Shown here: piece by piece, positions 23,861-35,481 of the stretch | How the letters are laid out: each line of letters opens with the position of its first letter | Position numbering within the stretch: the stretch's first letter is position 1 | Assembly: GCF_033473495.1 (NCBI RefSeq) | Contig: NC_088935.1 | Location: 1,736,001 to 1,800,000, forward strand | DNA length: 64,000 nucleotides | DNA from: Cercospora beticola | Taxonomy: Eukaryota; Ascomycota; Dothideomycetes; Mycosphaerellales; Mycosphaerellaceae | Direction of reading: 5' to 3' | Program-made: the position numbers and the translations under genes | The notes under the pieces: generated by a model | Databases searched by the model: none | What the model saw: only the letters and a program-made list of their open reading frames with translations | Told to the model about the DNA's origin: nothing

Positions 23861-24822
23861 ATGTCCGAAATCACCCACCCCACCATCAAAGATGGCTGGT
23901 TCCGCGAAATCAACAAAATGTGGCCTGGTCAGGCCATGACCCTCAAAGTCAACCAAGTCGTGCACCACGAGAAGTCCAAATACCAGGATGTCCTCATCTT
24001 CGAATCTTCCGACTACGGCATGGTCCTCGTGCTCGACAATGTAATCCAATGCACCGAACGCGACGAATTCTCCTACCAGGAAATGATTGCCCACCTCGCA
24101 CTCTTCTCGCACCCAAACCCAAAGAAAGTCCTCGTCATTGGCGGTGGAGATGGAGGTGTCTTGCGTGAGGTGGTAAAGCACGAGAGCGTGGAAGAGGCGA
24201 TACTATGCGACATCGATGAGGCCGTGATTCGATTGAGCAAGAAGTACTTGCCAGGCATGTCAGTGGGGTTCAACCACCCCAAGTGCAAGACACACGTCGG
24301 AGATGGATTCAAGTTTTTGGATGACTACAAGAACGAGTTCGATGTGATTATTACGGATTCGTCGGATCCAGATGGGCCAGCAGAGGCCTTGTTCCAGAAG
24401 CCTTACTTCCAGCTCTTGCACGATGCTTTGCGAGAGGGAGGGGTGATCAGTACCCAAGGTTGTAAGCCCCTCTCCTATTCGACACCATGACGAAGAGGTG
24501 TCCGAGAAATTGTTTACTAACTTCTTTTGCGACACTTCTAGCTGAGAACCCATGGTTGCACTTGAACATCATTCAGCAGCTCAAGAAGGACTGCAAGTCC
24601 GTTTTCCCTGTCGCCGAGTACGGATGGACCACGATCCCGACCTATCCTAGCGGCCAAATTGGTTTCATGGTCTGCACCAAAGACGCGAACCGCGATGTCA
24701 CCAAGCCTCTGCGCACGATTTCCGACGAGAAGGAGGATGAGTTGTTCAGATACTACAGCAAGAAGGTGCACGAGGCTGCGTTTGTGCTTCCCAAGTTTGC
24801 GGAGAAGGCGCTGCGCGAGTAG
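23861..24822 (+). CDS. SPE3: Spermidine synthase
   Basis: Exons 23861-24461 and 24542-24822 (80-bp intron, donor GTAAGC, acceptor TTCTAG), 293 residues. It transfers aminopropyl from decarboxylated S-adenosylmethionine to putrescine. Visible motifs: N-terminal [22 protein letters not shown]-binding [19 protein letters not shown] (about 88-106); acidic [13 protein letters not shown]; the substrate-binding [13 protein letters not shown] (about 170-182). Length matches yeast and human enzymes (about 290-300). An alternative GT three bases upstream of the donor would break the frame, so the chosen junction (TQGSENPW) is preferred. Confidence 0.95.
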
Positions 24823-25424
24823 AATTGCGAGAAGGGGCACTATGGAAACGATTGCTCTGTGCTTACGATAGCATTGCGAAGAGGGTTAAAAGTGAAATAT
24901 TAGGGACAAGCCAATGGGCTGCGATTAGAGTGTAGATGAGCCATGCGAAACGATATCCAATTTCAACTGATCGCCTCCATTCACATTTCAGTGACGATGA
25001 ACATTCGTGGGAACGATTGATGCAGTGGGAAATGTGGCGGTAGGGAGAGTGAAATGATTCAGACCATGATCAACCTGTACAAATTACTCTCCTAAGGAAA
25101 ACGCTCAATAAGATCGGTATGCTCGTGCCTTCATTACGCCTCTAATGCCCGGTGCTCAGTGCAGCAAGCGCATTTTCATGACCAGTAGTGGTAGTAGACG
25201 TAAGTCTTTGTTCCTTCTCGCTTCACTGCTGCCGTCGGCCTTCGCAAAGTCGCAGATATGGGGTATCTCGGTAGGTGGGTGGTAGTGTTTCTCATCGTAT
25301 CATAGCGCCATCACGCATCGTCGTCGCTCGTCAGGCAAGCTCGTCAAGCTTGTTGCTGTTGGTTTTGCATGTTTCAAAGCTGACTCGTGCGCGTGTCTCT
25401 GTGTCTCCGGCTTCCGCAATGCAC
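24823..25424. other. Convergent 3' intergenic region, SPE3 / PMP3
   Basis: About 600 bp between genes ending toward each other. No gene or repeat seen. Confidence 0.6.
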
Positions 25425-25771
25425 TTAATACTTAAGGATGATGTACCTGTGGTTTCACATGTTAGTGTGGCTGTGAGAAGTGAGAGGGACAGTGGGGAGT
25501 GTCAGCTTACAGAGCGTGGATGATGCCGGGAATGTAGCCGAGAATGGTCAAGAGCAAGTTGATGAGGAGGTCAGCGCCGCAGCCACGCTCGAGGAAGACT
25601 CCAAGAGGTGGGAGGAGGATGGCGAAGATGATCTTGATGATGTCGCTGTGAGGTTGCTGTTAGCATTGTGCGCTCTCAAGTCGTAGAACTGTAGTCGCTG
25701 GCGCGTCCGGAAGCCGCGCGCATCCGACGCGAGAGCTTGCGGTGGGTAGCTTACCTTCCGGTGAAAGGCAT
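25425..25771 (-). CDS. PMP3: Plasma membrane proteolipid 3 (stress-response membrane peptide)
   Basis: Three exons on the minus strand, 25771-25755, 25645-25511 and 25446-25425, giving 57 residues. The product starts MPFTGSDIIKIIFAILLPP and carries the family hallmark LGVFLERGCGADLLINLLLT followed by GYIPGIIHALYIILKY, two hydrophobic helices with a short charged loop. This is nearly identical to PMP3/UPF0057 proteins of yeast and other fungi, which influence plasma-membrane potential and salt tolerance. The first exon is 17 nt and the last 22 nt, so the gene is invisible as a single open frame. Introns are 109 bp and 64 bp. Confidence 0.96.
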
Positions 25772-27511
25772 GGTGACGGTGGTTTGGTGTGGTAGTGGTG
25801 AAGGTACTGAGGACGAAGTGGGAAGGCTTCTAGAGCTTGTCGTCGCAGGGTGTTTGCTGTGGTGTTTGTGGTGAATGGGGGAGAAAGAGAAACACAAGTC
25901 AGGCGCTGCTGGCGACAATATACTTGCTCGTCACTTCTGACGTAACACCAGCGCACTTATTCACACTTCTTGGTGCACAAGAGCACAGGGCACTTGGCCA
26001 GCACCGGCACGTCTCACACACTGACCCACCCACAAGGCACACGCTCGACTGCTTGCTGCGCTCCTCGGAACCAGCCACCGAGCCACGCAGACTACGAAAC
26101 TCAGCACGATGTGATAGCTTTTCCCCATCGAAAGATGACGCTGGGTTTGAGGCTGATACCCTCCTCCGCCACCATCACAATTTGTTTGCCTGTTCTCAGC
26201 CGCCCTCTGCACCCACTGCACGAACATGCATCGACGCTGGGCACAAGATAACAGGCAGTCAGCTGCGTCAGCTACACACCGCGCTCATGACCCGATGATG
26301 TATGATCTGCACCCGCTACGCGTGCGTCGGCTCGACAAATGCCAAACCCTGTCGAGCGACTACATCCAAGAAAAAAGAGGCGTCATGCTGTGGCGCTGCT
26401 TGCCTCATTCGCCGCGAGAACCGGCATCATCGTCTGCAAAAAGTGGAACCACGGCCTCGAAACCTGCGCAGAGCAGTTCGGTCAATTTGCGGAGCTGGCT
26501 TCTCTGCCCACCATATCGAGATGTTCTGTGCTCGATACATGAGGCTGGTCGCCGCCTGTCAGGCATCGAGATGAGAGAAACTCTCAGGCCACAGAGTTCA
26601 GCCACCGCCCAGTGTGCACAGAATGCTTGTCTCGCTGATCTTTGTGGCTGGAGGTCGAACGATCCTCGGAGCAGGCTGGGCGCGTCCTGCTCATCACGTC
26701 TCTTGCTTCGTTTAGACGTCGTTTCTGACGAGTGCATAGACGCCACAGCATTTCGCTTGCCTCGAGCGCACTGATTGCACTTCCTACACAGACCAGGACC
26801 TTCATCGAGCCGAATAAAAAGTGGTTTCCTTAGAGGTTGGGATTGCGGCCGCGATGATCAAGTAGTCCGGCGTCGGCACATTTGGCATACCGACACAAAA
26901 ATTATTCCAAGCCAGCCGGGTTCATGAAGATCCCTGGTGCACAGTCTGGTGCCTGTGTCCAAGCGCGCAGTCGGCCACTTCTTCGGGCTACCATTACCGA
27001 GTCGGAGTGCACGGTGCGGCAGGAACGGTGCTGGTGCGGAAGGCAGAGATGTCTTGGTAAGTGCATGTGGTGACAAAGCATAACGCGACAATGTACAGGT
27101 AGGTCTCAGATCGGAAGAAGACTACACCAGCCTCCCCGACTACAGAGCCGTTGAGCATTGGGCACTGCGGTGACAGAGTCTTCAGCATTGCACAGTAAGA
27201 GCGAGGACGCTTGAGGCAAGACCGTGACCAGCAAGGAAAGAGCGCGCGAACAAGCAAGAATTGACCAGCACAGAGACCGAAAGCAGCTTTGCGAATATTG
27301 TACACATTACGGCCTCATCTATCTTACAAGTGAAACAACGATCTATCTGGGTATCTCCGATTCCACGCCCGAACGCTCCCAATCAATCCGACCCAATGCC
27401 TCCGCTCCTGCCATGTCCCAATTCACAAGTACTTACCCAACCCAATGAACACCAAGACCCATGACCTCCTATACATACCTCCCAAAGCAGCCACGTCTTC
27501 ATCAGAGAAGA
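25772..27511. other. Intergenic, PMP3 promoter to Prm10-like gene 3' end
   Basis: About 1.7 kb with several scattered open frames up to 182 codons (26226-26774), all of random composition. The PMP3 promoter lies in the first part. No supported gene. Confidence 0.55.
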
Positions 27512-30430
27512 CTAGAAGCTGAACAACCCACTCCTCCTCTTGCCAAGCGGATACACCACAATGGCACTCAAGAACAAACCCACTGTGATCCCGATCGCCA
27601 CCTGGATCACCGAGTATCCCACTGTAAAAGCAATCGAATTCAACCCCTGCAAACTCGTCGAAGCAATTGCCCCCGAACTGACTACCTGCGTCCCGTTCGT
27701 CGCATTCCCCGTAATCTGATTCGCACTCGCAATTCCACTAACCAACGAACCATTCACCGCAAGCCCCGAAGGAACCTGCACGAAAATCGCAGGCAACATG
27801 GCCGCAGCAGCGAGGGAGTATCCGAGTCTTCTCGGCGCAGCTTGAAAGAACGATTCCGCATCGGCGCTGCTCTTACGTTCATGATAAGAACCTTCCTCCA
27901 TCGTCTTAGGATGTCTCTTCCGGGATTCGAGACGAAAGACACGTTTTCGTACAGCTTTGTAGCGTGGACGGAGTTGGTGTTCCCAGAGATCCAGTGCCAT
28001 GTTCTCTACTCGGCCGCCGATGCGACTGTACAGATTCGCCATAACGCCAATGGCCAGAGCGCCAAGGGTATTGGAGACTTGGGTATTTCCTGCGAAACGT
28101 TTGGATGAGAAGAAGTTGACGACGTAGCCAGTGAATGCTATGATCATCATCATCGGGGCCTGTTTCCATTTGGCTTGATTGATGATGATGAGACACATTG
28201 TGAAGCCGGGGACGAAGAAGAAGAACCAGTGTTCCTCGATGGGCTTGCGACATTCGGTTTCCGAGGTCGCGTTCTTGTCTATCATGCCGTAAATTGCCGT
28301 ACCGACTGTGATGCCAAAGCCGAGGAAGAGGGAATAGATGATTGCGTAGACCATGCGGACACTACCTGCTACGATTGAACGAGACTGGAGCTCGAGGGAG
28401 GCGCAGAGGACTGTGTATCCTGGAAGGATTAATGCGATTGATGATTGAGCCAAGGCTGAGAAGCAGAAGAGGTCACCGCCGTTGATGCTTCCAAATGCGC
28501 GGGCGAGGAAGGACGTAACGACCGCTGCGGTGATCTCGAAGACATTGGCGTACAGTTCCGATTGCGGTGCAACGTAGAGCTGGAGGATCCCAAGTATGCT
28601 TCCAAGAATGAAAGCGATTGGCAGATCGATGAGTCGAGCTCCAAAGGCGAATGGTCCCACGCACACGGCTGCAAGCCCGTAGACAGGAATCCGAATCAGA
28701 CGATTGAACTTGGCCTTGCGTCCCGTAATCTCCTTGAGTCTTTTGGTAGCTTCTTCCACGCCGAGTTTATCGTGAATCACTTCCTTGTATACTTCATGGA
28801 CGTCACGCAGCTTTCCGAGATCTAACCCTGGAGGCACTTTGACCAACTTGACCTCGCTAGTATGAGTATCTCTATCCTCAAATGACATGATCATGCTCCC
28901 AGGTATGTAGAGAAATTGCGCATCGGTTTCGAGTGTCCGAGCACTCATGCGCATGTACTCTTCCAAGCGGTGTGTGGGCGCTCCATATTCCATGAGAGCT
29001 TTGCAAAGTTTCATCAAATACTTCTGTCTCGCGATCGTTTCGGCGATGTGGTTCGTGATTCGAAATTGTTCTGCTTGTCTCTGCTTGGACAATCGATTGA
29101 AGACACCTCCGGAAAGACCGCGCTTGCCAATACCTGGTCGTTTACTTCGTTCTTGATGCTCTCGCAGCTTCTGATTCACTTGCTCGCCAAAACCAGAAAC
29201 AGCGGGCGAGCCAAAGCTTGCCGAAGACCCAACGAGCTGAGCTAATGACGAAGTTGAATGATTCTTGCTGCTTCTGGAGGAATACCAATGTGATTTAGCA
29301 GGGTTGGGAGTGCTGGCACCCGACTCGGGAGGCGAATGCTGGGGTGTTGTTGCGGCACTTGTATTCTGGCTGAAATCATCGCTCCACCGCCGACCCCGCC
29401 CTCTAGGTATAGTGCCTGATGCAGACCGCATGTGACGGCCATCGTGGGGAGATGCTTCGCCATACAACTTCAGCAAGCTGCCGAGAATTCCACCACGGTA
29501 CTTGGGCGGTCGAGGTTGATAGTCTTCCATATAGTCGCGCTCCTCTGTAGGTGTGACATTACCAGGCGTTACAGCTCCAGAGGCACCACCAGACTCAGAC
29601 TCTTCGTGCGAATGTTGCAATCTTCCTCGTCCAAAGGTGTGCCTTCGGACTAGCTTGAATGCTTCCTCTTCTGCAGCTCTTCGCTGTCTCTCGAGGCCGT
29701 TAAGATCCCTCTCGTCATCAGAATAGATATCGTCGTCCTCGTTGAAGTCCTGAAGAGGTATCTCTTCGGGCGAGTTTTTCGACATCCTCCTCCGCCTGGC
29801 TGGCGAAGCATGTCGAGAGTTTGGTTCCGAGTGCATGCGCTCAGTAGTCTCGAGCCGTTTGGCTTCTTCATAGGCTTTCCTACTGGCTTGCTGTAACTTC
29901 GATCTCTGCTCATCATCGTACTGACCTTCAATGTGGGAGATCGGATCATCTGCTCTTGTCGGACTACGTGCTCTTCGAAGTGCCGGACGGGGTCTGGGCA
30001 CGTTGAGACTTTGTACAAGCCCGCTTCGGATCTGCTCAGTCTGTTGCTGGGAGAGCTCCGGTAGGTGGGATTTGCTCACGCCAGAAAGCAACTGATCGCC
30101 ACTGTTGCTCCTCGTGTGTGTATGCGTGGGTGTACTTAGCCCGCTTGCGTCAGGTGATTCGCCATAGGTAGTGTTCATGTTAATGGGAGATGTAGCACCA
30201 CTGGGAGAAGTCTCGACCCAGCTCGTTCGTTGGCTCCGATCCCCTCCAGATTCGGTATTGCCTGAAAAGCCAACTTTCTTCTTGCCCTTCGAAGGGCCTG
30301 GACGATCTGTGGGTGTGCCCCCATTGCTGCCAGTCACAGCGCCACTTGAGGTGGGTGTCTGTTTTGGAGACTCCGTCATGAGTTTGTTATCCCCAAAGGG
30401 ATTTTCAAACTCTTCCACGGGAGTACTCAT
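27512..30430 (-). CDS. Prm10-like membrane protein, ThrE/DUF1212 family
   Basis: Intronless, 972 residues, start MSTPVEEFENPFGDNKLM. Residues 1 to about 450 are disordered (Ser/Pro/Arg-rich, many charged blocks). The DUF1212/ThrE domain starts near 460 (RITNHIAETIARQKYLMKLC, YGAPTHRLEEYMRMSAR, FLYIPGSMIMSFED) and continues as a series of hydrophobic helices (YGLAAVCVGPFAFGARLIDL, SSIALILPGYTVLCASLEL, GYSLAAAAMLPAIFVQVPSG), about ten membrane segments in all. Bacterial ThrE exports threonine and serine; the yeast relative Prm10 is a pheromone-regulated membrane protein of unclear substrate. C-terminus YPLGKRRSGLFSF is complete. A good family call, substrate unknown. Confidence 0.9.
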   Translation of the reverse strand: MSTPVEEFENPFGDNKLMTESPKQTPTSSGAVTGSNGGTPTDRPGPSKGKKKVGFSGNTESGGDRSQRTSWVETSPSGATSPINMNTTYGESPDASGLSTPTHTHTRSNSGDQLLSGVSKSHLPELSQQQTEQIRSGLVQSLNVPRPRPALRRARSPTRADDPISHIEGQYDDEQRSKLQQASRKAYEEAKRLETTERMHSEPNSRHASPARRRRMSKNSPEEIPLQDFNEDDDIYSDDERDLNGLERQRRAAEEEAFKLVRRHTFGRGRLQHSHEESESGGASGAVTPGNVTPTEERDYMEDYQPRPPKYRGGILGSLLKLYGEASPHDGRHMRSASGTIPRGRGRRWSDDFSQNTSAATTPQHSPPESGASTPNPAKSHWYSSRSSKNHSTSSLAQLVGSSASFGSPAVSGFGEQVNQKLREHQERSKRPGIGKRGLSGGVFNRLSKQRQAEQFRITNHIAETIARQKYLMKLCKALMEYGAPTHRLEEYMRMSARTLETDAQFLYIPGSMIMSFEDRDTHTSEVKLVKVPPGLDLGKLRDVHEVYKEVIHDKLGVEEATKRLKEITGRKAKFNRLIRIPVYGLAAVCVGPFAFGARLIDLPIAFILGSILGILQLYVAPQSELYANVFEITAAVVTSFLARAFGSINGGDLFCFSALAQSSIALILPGYTVLCASLELQSRSIVAGSVRMVYAIIYSLFLGFGITVGTAIYGMIDKNATSETECRKPIEEHWFFFFVPGFTMCLIIINQAKWKQAPMMMIIAFTGYVVNFFSSKRFAGNTQVSNTLGALAIGVMANLYSRIGGRVENMALDLWEHQLRPRYKAVRKRVFRLESRKRHPKTMEEGSYHERKSSADAESFFQAAPRRLGYSLAAAAMLPAIFVQVPSGLAVNGSLVSGIASANQITGNATNGTQVVSSGAIASTSLQGLNSIAFTVGYSVIQVAIGITVGLFLSAIVVYPLGKRRSGLFSF

Positions 30431-32213
30431 GTTGAAGTCGGCCGGCCAAGCTGCCGATAACAGATGCGTTCACAAACAACGAACTCCCGTTCCAACCGGG
30501 CCGGATCCGTCAGAGTGGTTGAACCAGGGCGGTGGTATTCTAGCCGGTCTGCCAGTTTGGAACAAAGGAATGTCGTCGTCCAGAGTTAGTTGCCAAATTT
30601 AGGATCTTGTTGTTCGAGCTTGTAAGAACTGGTATGATGGAACGAGCGAAAGTGCAGAGATGTCGCGTTGGTATCTTGAGCGAGTGTGAACAATCGACAG
30701 AGATCTTCGATGCTGCTGAGCAATGGAGACGAGTTTCCGAGCAGTGGCGTGAGAACTCAGCTTCAAAGATTCTGTGCTTGTGAGTGATTACAAAAAACCG
30801 TGTGGCAAGAATAAGACAGACGATAAATGTTGCAGAGAATGTCGGGATGCGAGAGGAAAATTGCCTGCCGTGCTTATCAGAAAAGAATAGAGAGCAGAGC
30901 GAGGGTGTGTTGAAGAGGACAAGACAACCACGGCAGCGTATCTGGCGGTCGCAACGCAATTCCAGAAAGGAAAGAGGGCACTCGCCAGGACCCATAACCA
31001 GCTACGCATCGAGCAAGTACACTTATCAGTTGACCCACCGAGCATCGAAGCACGACACGACAGCGACAAGCGTCTCGCAGCAGCAGCACGTGCAACAGCA
31101 GCTCCCCCAGCGATCGCAGACCCGAGCCCCCGGCAGGACAGGACGGATGCTTGGGTTTCTCAGCAGAGAGTGGAGTCGCCCATCGCCATCGCCCGGGCAA
31201 GCCGCGTTATCGAACGCGCCAGCAGGCAGTGGGATGTCGTCCGAGAGTCAGCGTCAGAAAAAACGCGTGCGATTGAATCGGCAGCAGCGATACGCAGCAG
31301 TTCATCCGCTCAGCAGCAGATGGCATCCGGCGGCTGGCGCGAGAAGAAAGTGGTCTGTGGCGTTCTCGAACATAAGGTTACTTGAAGCGCCGAAGTAGAG
31401 GCGTCGTCGGATGGCAAGTGCAAGCCCTGGCGGGCAAGACGCAGCAAAGCCATTTGGCCGTGGTCGCTATTCCTCTGGCCTCTGCGCTATCAGTGAGCAG
31501 ACTCGCGGTGAGAGCCCAATATCATTTCGCGACTATCGCGGCGCAGCAGATCAGAGCGAAAATTGCTGCGCTCACGGTATCTGAAGCCAGTTGCCCACGG
31601 TGGGGCGTTGATGACTGAAGAGAGGAGAACAAACATCTCCCAACGACAACATGTGAGTCGATTGCTTGGCTCGCCCACGAGGTGCCACGCAAACTTCACC
31701 GAACAGAGTTTCGGGATCGACTGCAGGGATTTGCGCTGGGTCGTTCAACGACATATTCTTAGAACTCTGCGCTCTTTCACATGCAATCCTGCGACTCGAG
31801 GTATGTCGTGATTGTAAGAATAAAATTTCATGCTGTTTGCGGCCGCTCGTGCGGCTCACTAATCCACATGTTGTTCGGCCGTTATATATCCCATAGACAC
31901 CACCGACACCATCGCTGTTCGTTGCACTCGCAATCAGGAGTATTTACATAGAATGAGATCAGAGGGTCCGCCTCCATCTCCTGAAGACGCGTCGTCCTCG
32001 TTGTCCCCAGATGTTGACGCAGACTTGTGGCAGTGATGTTCTCCACCGCGCGCACTACCTCCCCGCCATGCAATATGGCTAAAACACAGCATCGGTCTAA
32101 CAGTCCCACCAGGAGTCATCCAATCATCACATCGTGTCTAAGTCTAGACAAGGATAGTACGATCTGTAGCGTCTAGATTCTCTCTACGCATGTCATTCAG
32201 TAAGCAATTCGTG
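30431..32213. other. Intergenic, promoter of Prm10-like gene and 3' flank of NAD kinase
   Basis: About 1.8 kb. An open frame of 204 codons at 30784-31398 (plus) is Arg/Gln/Ser-rich with CAG runs and lacks recognisable content; I read it as promoter or leader sequence. Confidence 0.55.
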
Positions 32214-33935
32214 TCAACTCCACCTCTTCTCCTCTCTGCCATTTCTCCCTGCCTCGGAATTGCCATATCCAGAATCGTTGGCAGAGACGGTCTCGTCGTC
32301 TTCGTCAAAGTCAATGTCGAATTCGGGTTCTCGCTCACCCTGCTTCTCTTCCGCGTCGCCTTCATCGTCGCCAGTCCAGCCTTTCTGCTCTGCAGCTCGA
32401 GTGTTCCAGCGCAATGTTCTGGAAATACTGTCGAACCATTCCAGTGGCTGGCCCATGACGGTGGGAAAGGGGTACTGCGAAGCCCGAACTACAACTTCGT
32501 CGCCGCGACCAAGCTCAACACGACCTTTGCCGTCAAATGAAACGAAAGCGCCGCCTCGGCCGGTCGATGGTATGGCGACTTTCAAGGCCATATCATCGTT
32601 GAGTAGCATAGGTCGGAAGGACAGAGTATGCGGGCAGATGGGCGTCAGAAGGATCGCCGGAATGTCTGGGTGCACTAAGCTGCCGCCTGCGCTTAGAGAA
32701 TACGCTGTGCTGCCAGTCGGTGTGCTCAGAATGATGCCATCCGCGCTGATCCTGGTGAGTAGACTTTCGTTGGCATATAGATCAAGACTTGAGATGTAGG
32801 AGCTCGGACCGCGGTCAATAACCAACTCGTTGAGCACCTCATGCGTTTCGCCCTCGATCTTAGCCGATTGAGATTTTGCATCTTCGACCGCGTCGTATGC
32901 ACTCGTAGCTGTCGAGACGCTGGTTGTCGAGGCGCCAGAAGATCGCAGTACTGGTGATGCTGCAGAACGGTAGACTGTACACGTGAAGCGCATCCTTAAG
33001 TTGACTCTCATCCCATCTTGCCCCATGACGCGATTGAGTTGATCTTTGTATTGCTTGAAATCGAAGTTGGTCAGGAAGCCCAATGACCCTAGTGAGAAGG
33101 CCAGTACAGGTGGCACAATACGCTGAAATAGCCAGGACGTGTAGAGAACCGTGCCATCGCCTCCAAGTGTCAGGACCAAATCGAACAATTCTGGCTTTTC
33201 GAGACAAACCGAAGGCGTCCAGAAGTGTAACATATCCTTGAATCGTGGATCTTGTGCGAGCAGAGAGTCCATATCAAATCTTTTCGACCTTCGCAACTTC
33301 GAATCGATCCAAACATTGACTCCGACTTCTTTACCATATCTCGGAGTTGCAAGCAAAAATTGCGCCAGCTCTCTTGTCAATGTTATGAGGGTGTTGTCTC
33401 TGGCTTTCGTGACAATCATGACATTTCGTACTGCACGCTTGAGGGGTCGTCGTTGTAGTTGTCTTGACACTTCTCGGACACTGGCTGCAGTCTGCATGAG
33501 GCGAGAATGCGACAACTGATCGTCTCCCTTCACCTCTTCCAGAACTTTCTCAATATTCACTGCGTCTCCGAAACGCTTGTGGAAAAAGCAAGGACTTGTC
33601 AACGCCGCCAGGCGTGCCATCGAAGGCGTATCTGAACAGAGCTTGAACCTTGCCATTGCGTCCTTGATTTGCTCCTGCTCTTTTGGCGTTCGCGAACGCT
33701 TCTCCTCGAGCATTTCCTCGGCTACACTTTGCGCAGCAAAAACTTGCGGCGCAGGCGGTGGTACTCTCGCCGCACCTGTGGAAAAGCGTCGCGGGGTGCT
33801 GTCGAGCACAGGAAATTCACGATCGAACGAATCTCTCCTCACGGGCGTCTTCGACAGCGCTTCGCCTAATGCCGACCGCGCGGGTGTGCGAGAGCCATCG
33901 TTCGGCGTGCCCGGGTGCGACGTGCGTCCGTCCAT
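32214..33935 (-). CDS. NAD(+)/NADH kinase (UTR1-like)
   Basis: Intronless, 573 residues, start MDGRTSHPGTPNDGSRTPAR. It phosphorylates NAD(H) to NADP(H) with ATP. The diagnostic GGDG motif is in LVLTLGGDGTVLYTSWLFQ (about 254-272) and the second conserved block is in STPTGSTAYSLSAGGSLVHP (about 410-430), followed by ICPHTLSFRPMLL. The N-terminal 90 residues are disordered with Ser/Pro/Arg and the C-terminus is acidic (DIDFDEDDETVSANDSGYGN), as in cytosolic fungal UTR1/YEF1-type enzymes. There is no obvious mitochondrial presequence, so cytosolic location is inferred. Confidence 0.94.
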   Translation of the reverse strand: MDGRTSHPGTPNDGSRTPARSALGEALSKTPVRRDSFDREFPVLDSTPRRFSTGAARVPPPAPQVFAAQSVAEEMLEEKRSRTPKEQEQIKDAMARFKLCSDTPSMARLAALTSPCFFHKRFGDAVNIEKVLEEVKGDDQLSHSRLMQTAASVREVSRQLQRRPLKRAVRNVMIVTKARDNTLITLTRELAQFLLATPRYGKEVGVNVWIDSKLRRSKRFDMDSLLAQDPRFKDMLHFWTPSVCLEKPELFDLVLTLGGDGTVLYTSWLFQRIVPPVLAFSLGSLGFLTNFDFKQYKDQLNRVMGQDGMRVNLRMRFTCTVYRSAASPVLRSSGASTTSVSTATSAYDAVEDAKSQSAKIEGETHEVLNELVIDRGPSSYISSLDLYANESLLTRISADGIILSTPTGSTAYSLSAGGSLVHPDIPAILLTPICPHTLSFRPMLLNDDMALKVAIPSTGRGGAFVSFDGKGRVELGRGDEVVVRASQYPFPTVMGQPLEWFDSISRTLRWNTRAAEQKGWTGDDEGDAEEKQGEREPEFDIDFDEDDETVSANDSGYGNSEAGRNGREEKRWS

Positions 33936-34826
33936 GGTGAGCGTGCCTACGCGTAGGTCGTGCGATCGCAGGATACGGCGGGACGATATAGGTGACGCTC
34001 GGCACGATTACTGATGGAGATGGCGGGCCAGGATGTGCGCGATGATTCCCTCGGCGTTTAGACGGAGATGTCACAGGCGGACCTTACGATTGTGTTGTGC
34101 CGGTGGTCGCATCGTGAAAGAGAATGTCGCGCAGGAAGGCCATGGTGGTGTGGAGGGCGTCGCGGGAGGATATGCTCGGGGCAGAGGTCTCGGGTTTGGT
34201 CCGCTGGTCAGACGCGCAGGAAGCAAAGTCCGGCAAATGATGCTATATCGTCGTCCATCGCAAGCGGAGTAACGCATTCGCTCGGTCCGTCTCCCAATTT
34301 GGGGTCGCTTCGCTGGCCGGTATCATTCCTCCCATCTTCCCTTCACCTGCTCTTTCCCAATCCCGGCAGTGCAGATATATCGCCCCCCATTCACACCATG
34401 GAACGCACGTGTCGGTGTCGGTGTGGATGTTGAAATGGATCAGCCAGTCCAGCACGGTGGCCAGACCAAATTGACCGTGCCACGACCATGGGCAAACGTG
34501 CACCGCCGATCGGCCCGGACTTACACCAAGCCACCTCCAGACCTGACGTAGAGAATCTCAGCTAGAAAGCTCCAGAGTGAATGAGAAGATATCGGCCACG
34601 GGTGCAGAGCATCGAGGACTCCATTCCTTAACGCGTTACGGAGCACGCGGACAGCGTTACCAAAATCGTGGCCAACACGAAGATATTCCGAAGCGCTGCA
34701 CAATGAGAGAAGTACACATACATAATCTCGTTCTGCTACTACATGACTGCTGCAGTCACTCGGCACTGGGTATCATAAATCATGCTCAGTCTCGTCAATC
34801 AAAATCGCAGCCATCAGGCTTCCAGT
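33936..34826. other. Intergenic, NAD kinase promoter
   Basis: About 890 bp between NAD kinase (starts at 33935, minus) and the 3' end of the CsbD-like gene (minus). Short open frames only. Confidence 0.55.
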
Positions 34827-35481
34827 CTACTTCCTCTCCGCATCGGCCTGCTTCTGCAACTCACTCTCCACACCCCTTTGCAGCGTCTTTCCTTCATCGT
34901 GCTGATCTGCACGTCTGGCCTGCTCTTCCCTATCGCCAGTCAAGCCAGCAACAGCGCCACCGACAGTTCCAGCCACACGATTAGCCACGCCAGAGCCCAG
35001 ATCGTTGAGCTGCCCGGCTGCCTCTTGAGCTTTGCCCTCTTCATTCTGCTGCTGGCCTTCCTTTTTCAGGCCTTCGAGGCCTAAAGCTCCGCCGACGAAC
35101 TCTTTGCCAGATCCGATTGTTTGGTTCCAGCTGCCTTGCTGGCGGTTGGGGTCGTTGGGGGTAACACCCGATGCAGAAACGGAGTGGCCAGCTACAGTTG
35201 CGCCAGCCTTTGATGCCTCGTGGCGGGCATCGGCGACGTCTTTCTTTTCTGGAAAAGGAAGAAGATGTTAGGATGAACCGTGGTAGTGGATTAAGTAGTT
35301 GAGGCACTTACGCTCGCCTTGAGCTTTGTCGGCTGTGCTACCTGTTAGAGATCCGAGGGCACTCTGTGCAGCGCCTGTGACCTTCTGAATGGTTGTCAGT
35401 AATCGCGTTCAGCAGGCACAGAGCGATATGTATGCTAACCTCATAGGCCGATTGAAGAGTGCTGGTGTTTTGGTCAGACAT
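34827..35481 (-). CDS. CsbD-like / Hmp1-type stress protein, 178 aa
   Basis: Three exons on the minus strand, 35481-35440, 35384-35312 and 35248-34827 (introns 55 and 63 bp), 178 residues. N-terminus MSDQNTSTLQSAYEKV; then Ala/Gly/Lys/Gln-rich amphipathic helix-type sequence. The CsbD-like core is SGKEFVGGALGLEGLKKEGQ with a repeated KAQEAAGQLNDLG segment. Fungal relatives include Ustilago Hmp1 (described as recognising cruciform DNA) and bacterial CsbD stress proteins; the molecular role is uncertain. No signal peptide; LEA-like composition fits a stress or hydration protein. The junctions are in phase and donors are GTTAGC and GTAAGT; the first donor is slightly unusual. Confidence 0.8.

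Noticed and set aside
26226..26774. 182-codon open frame between PMP3 and the Prm10-like gene
   Set aside because: Random composition, no recognisable motif and no good splice partners.
30784..31398. 204-codon open frame upstream of the Prm10-like gene
   Set aside because: Gln/Arg/Ser-rich, likely promoter or leader sequence.
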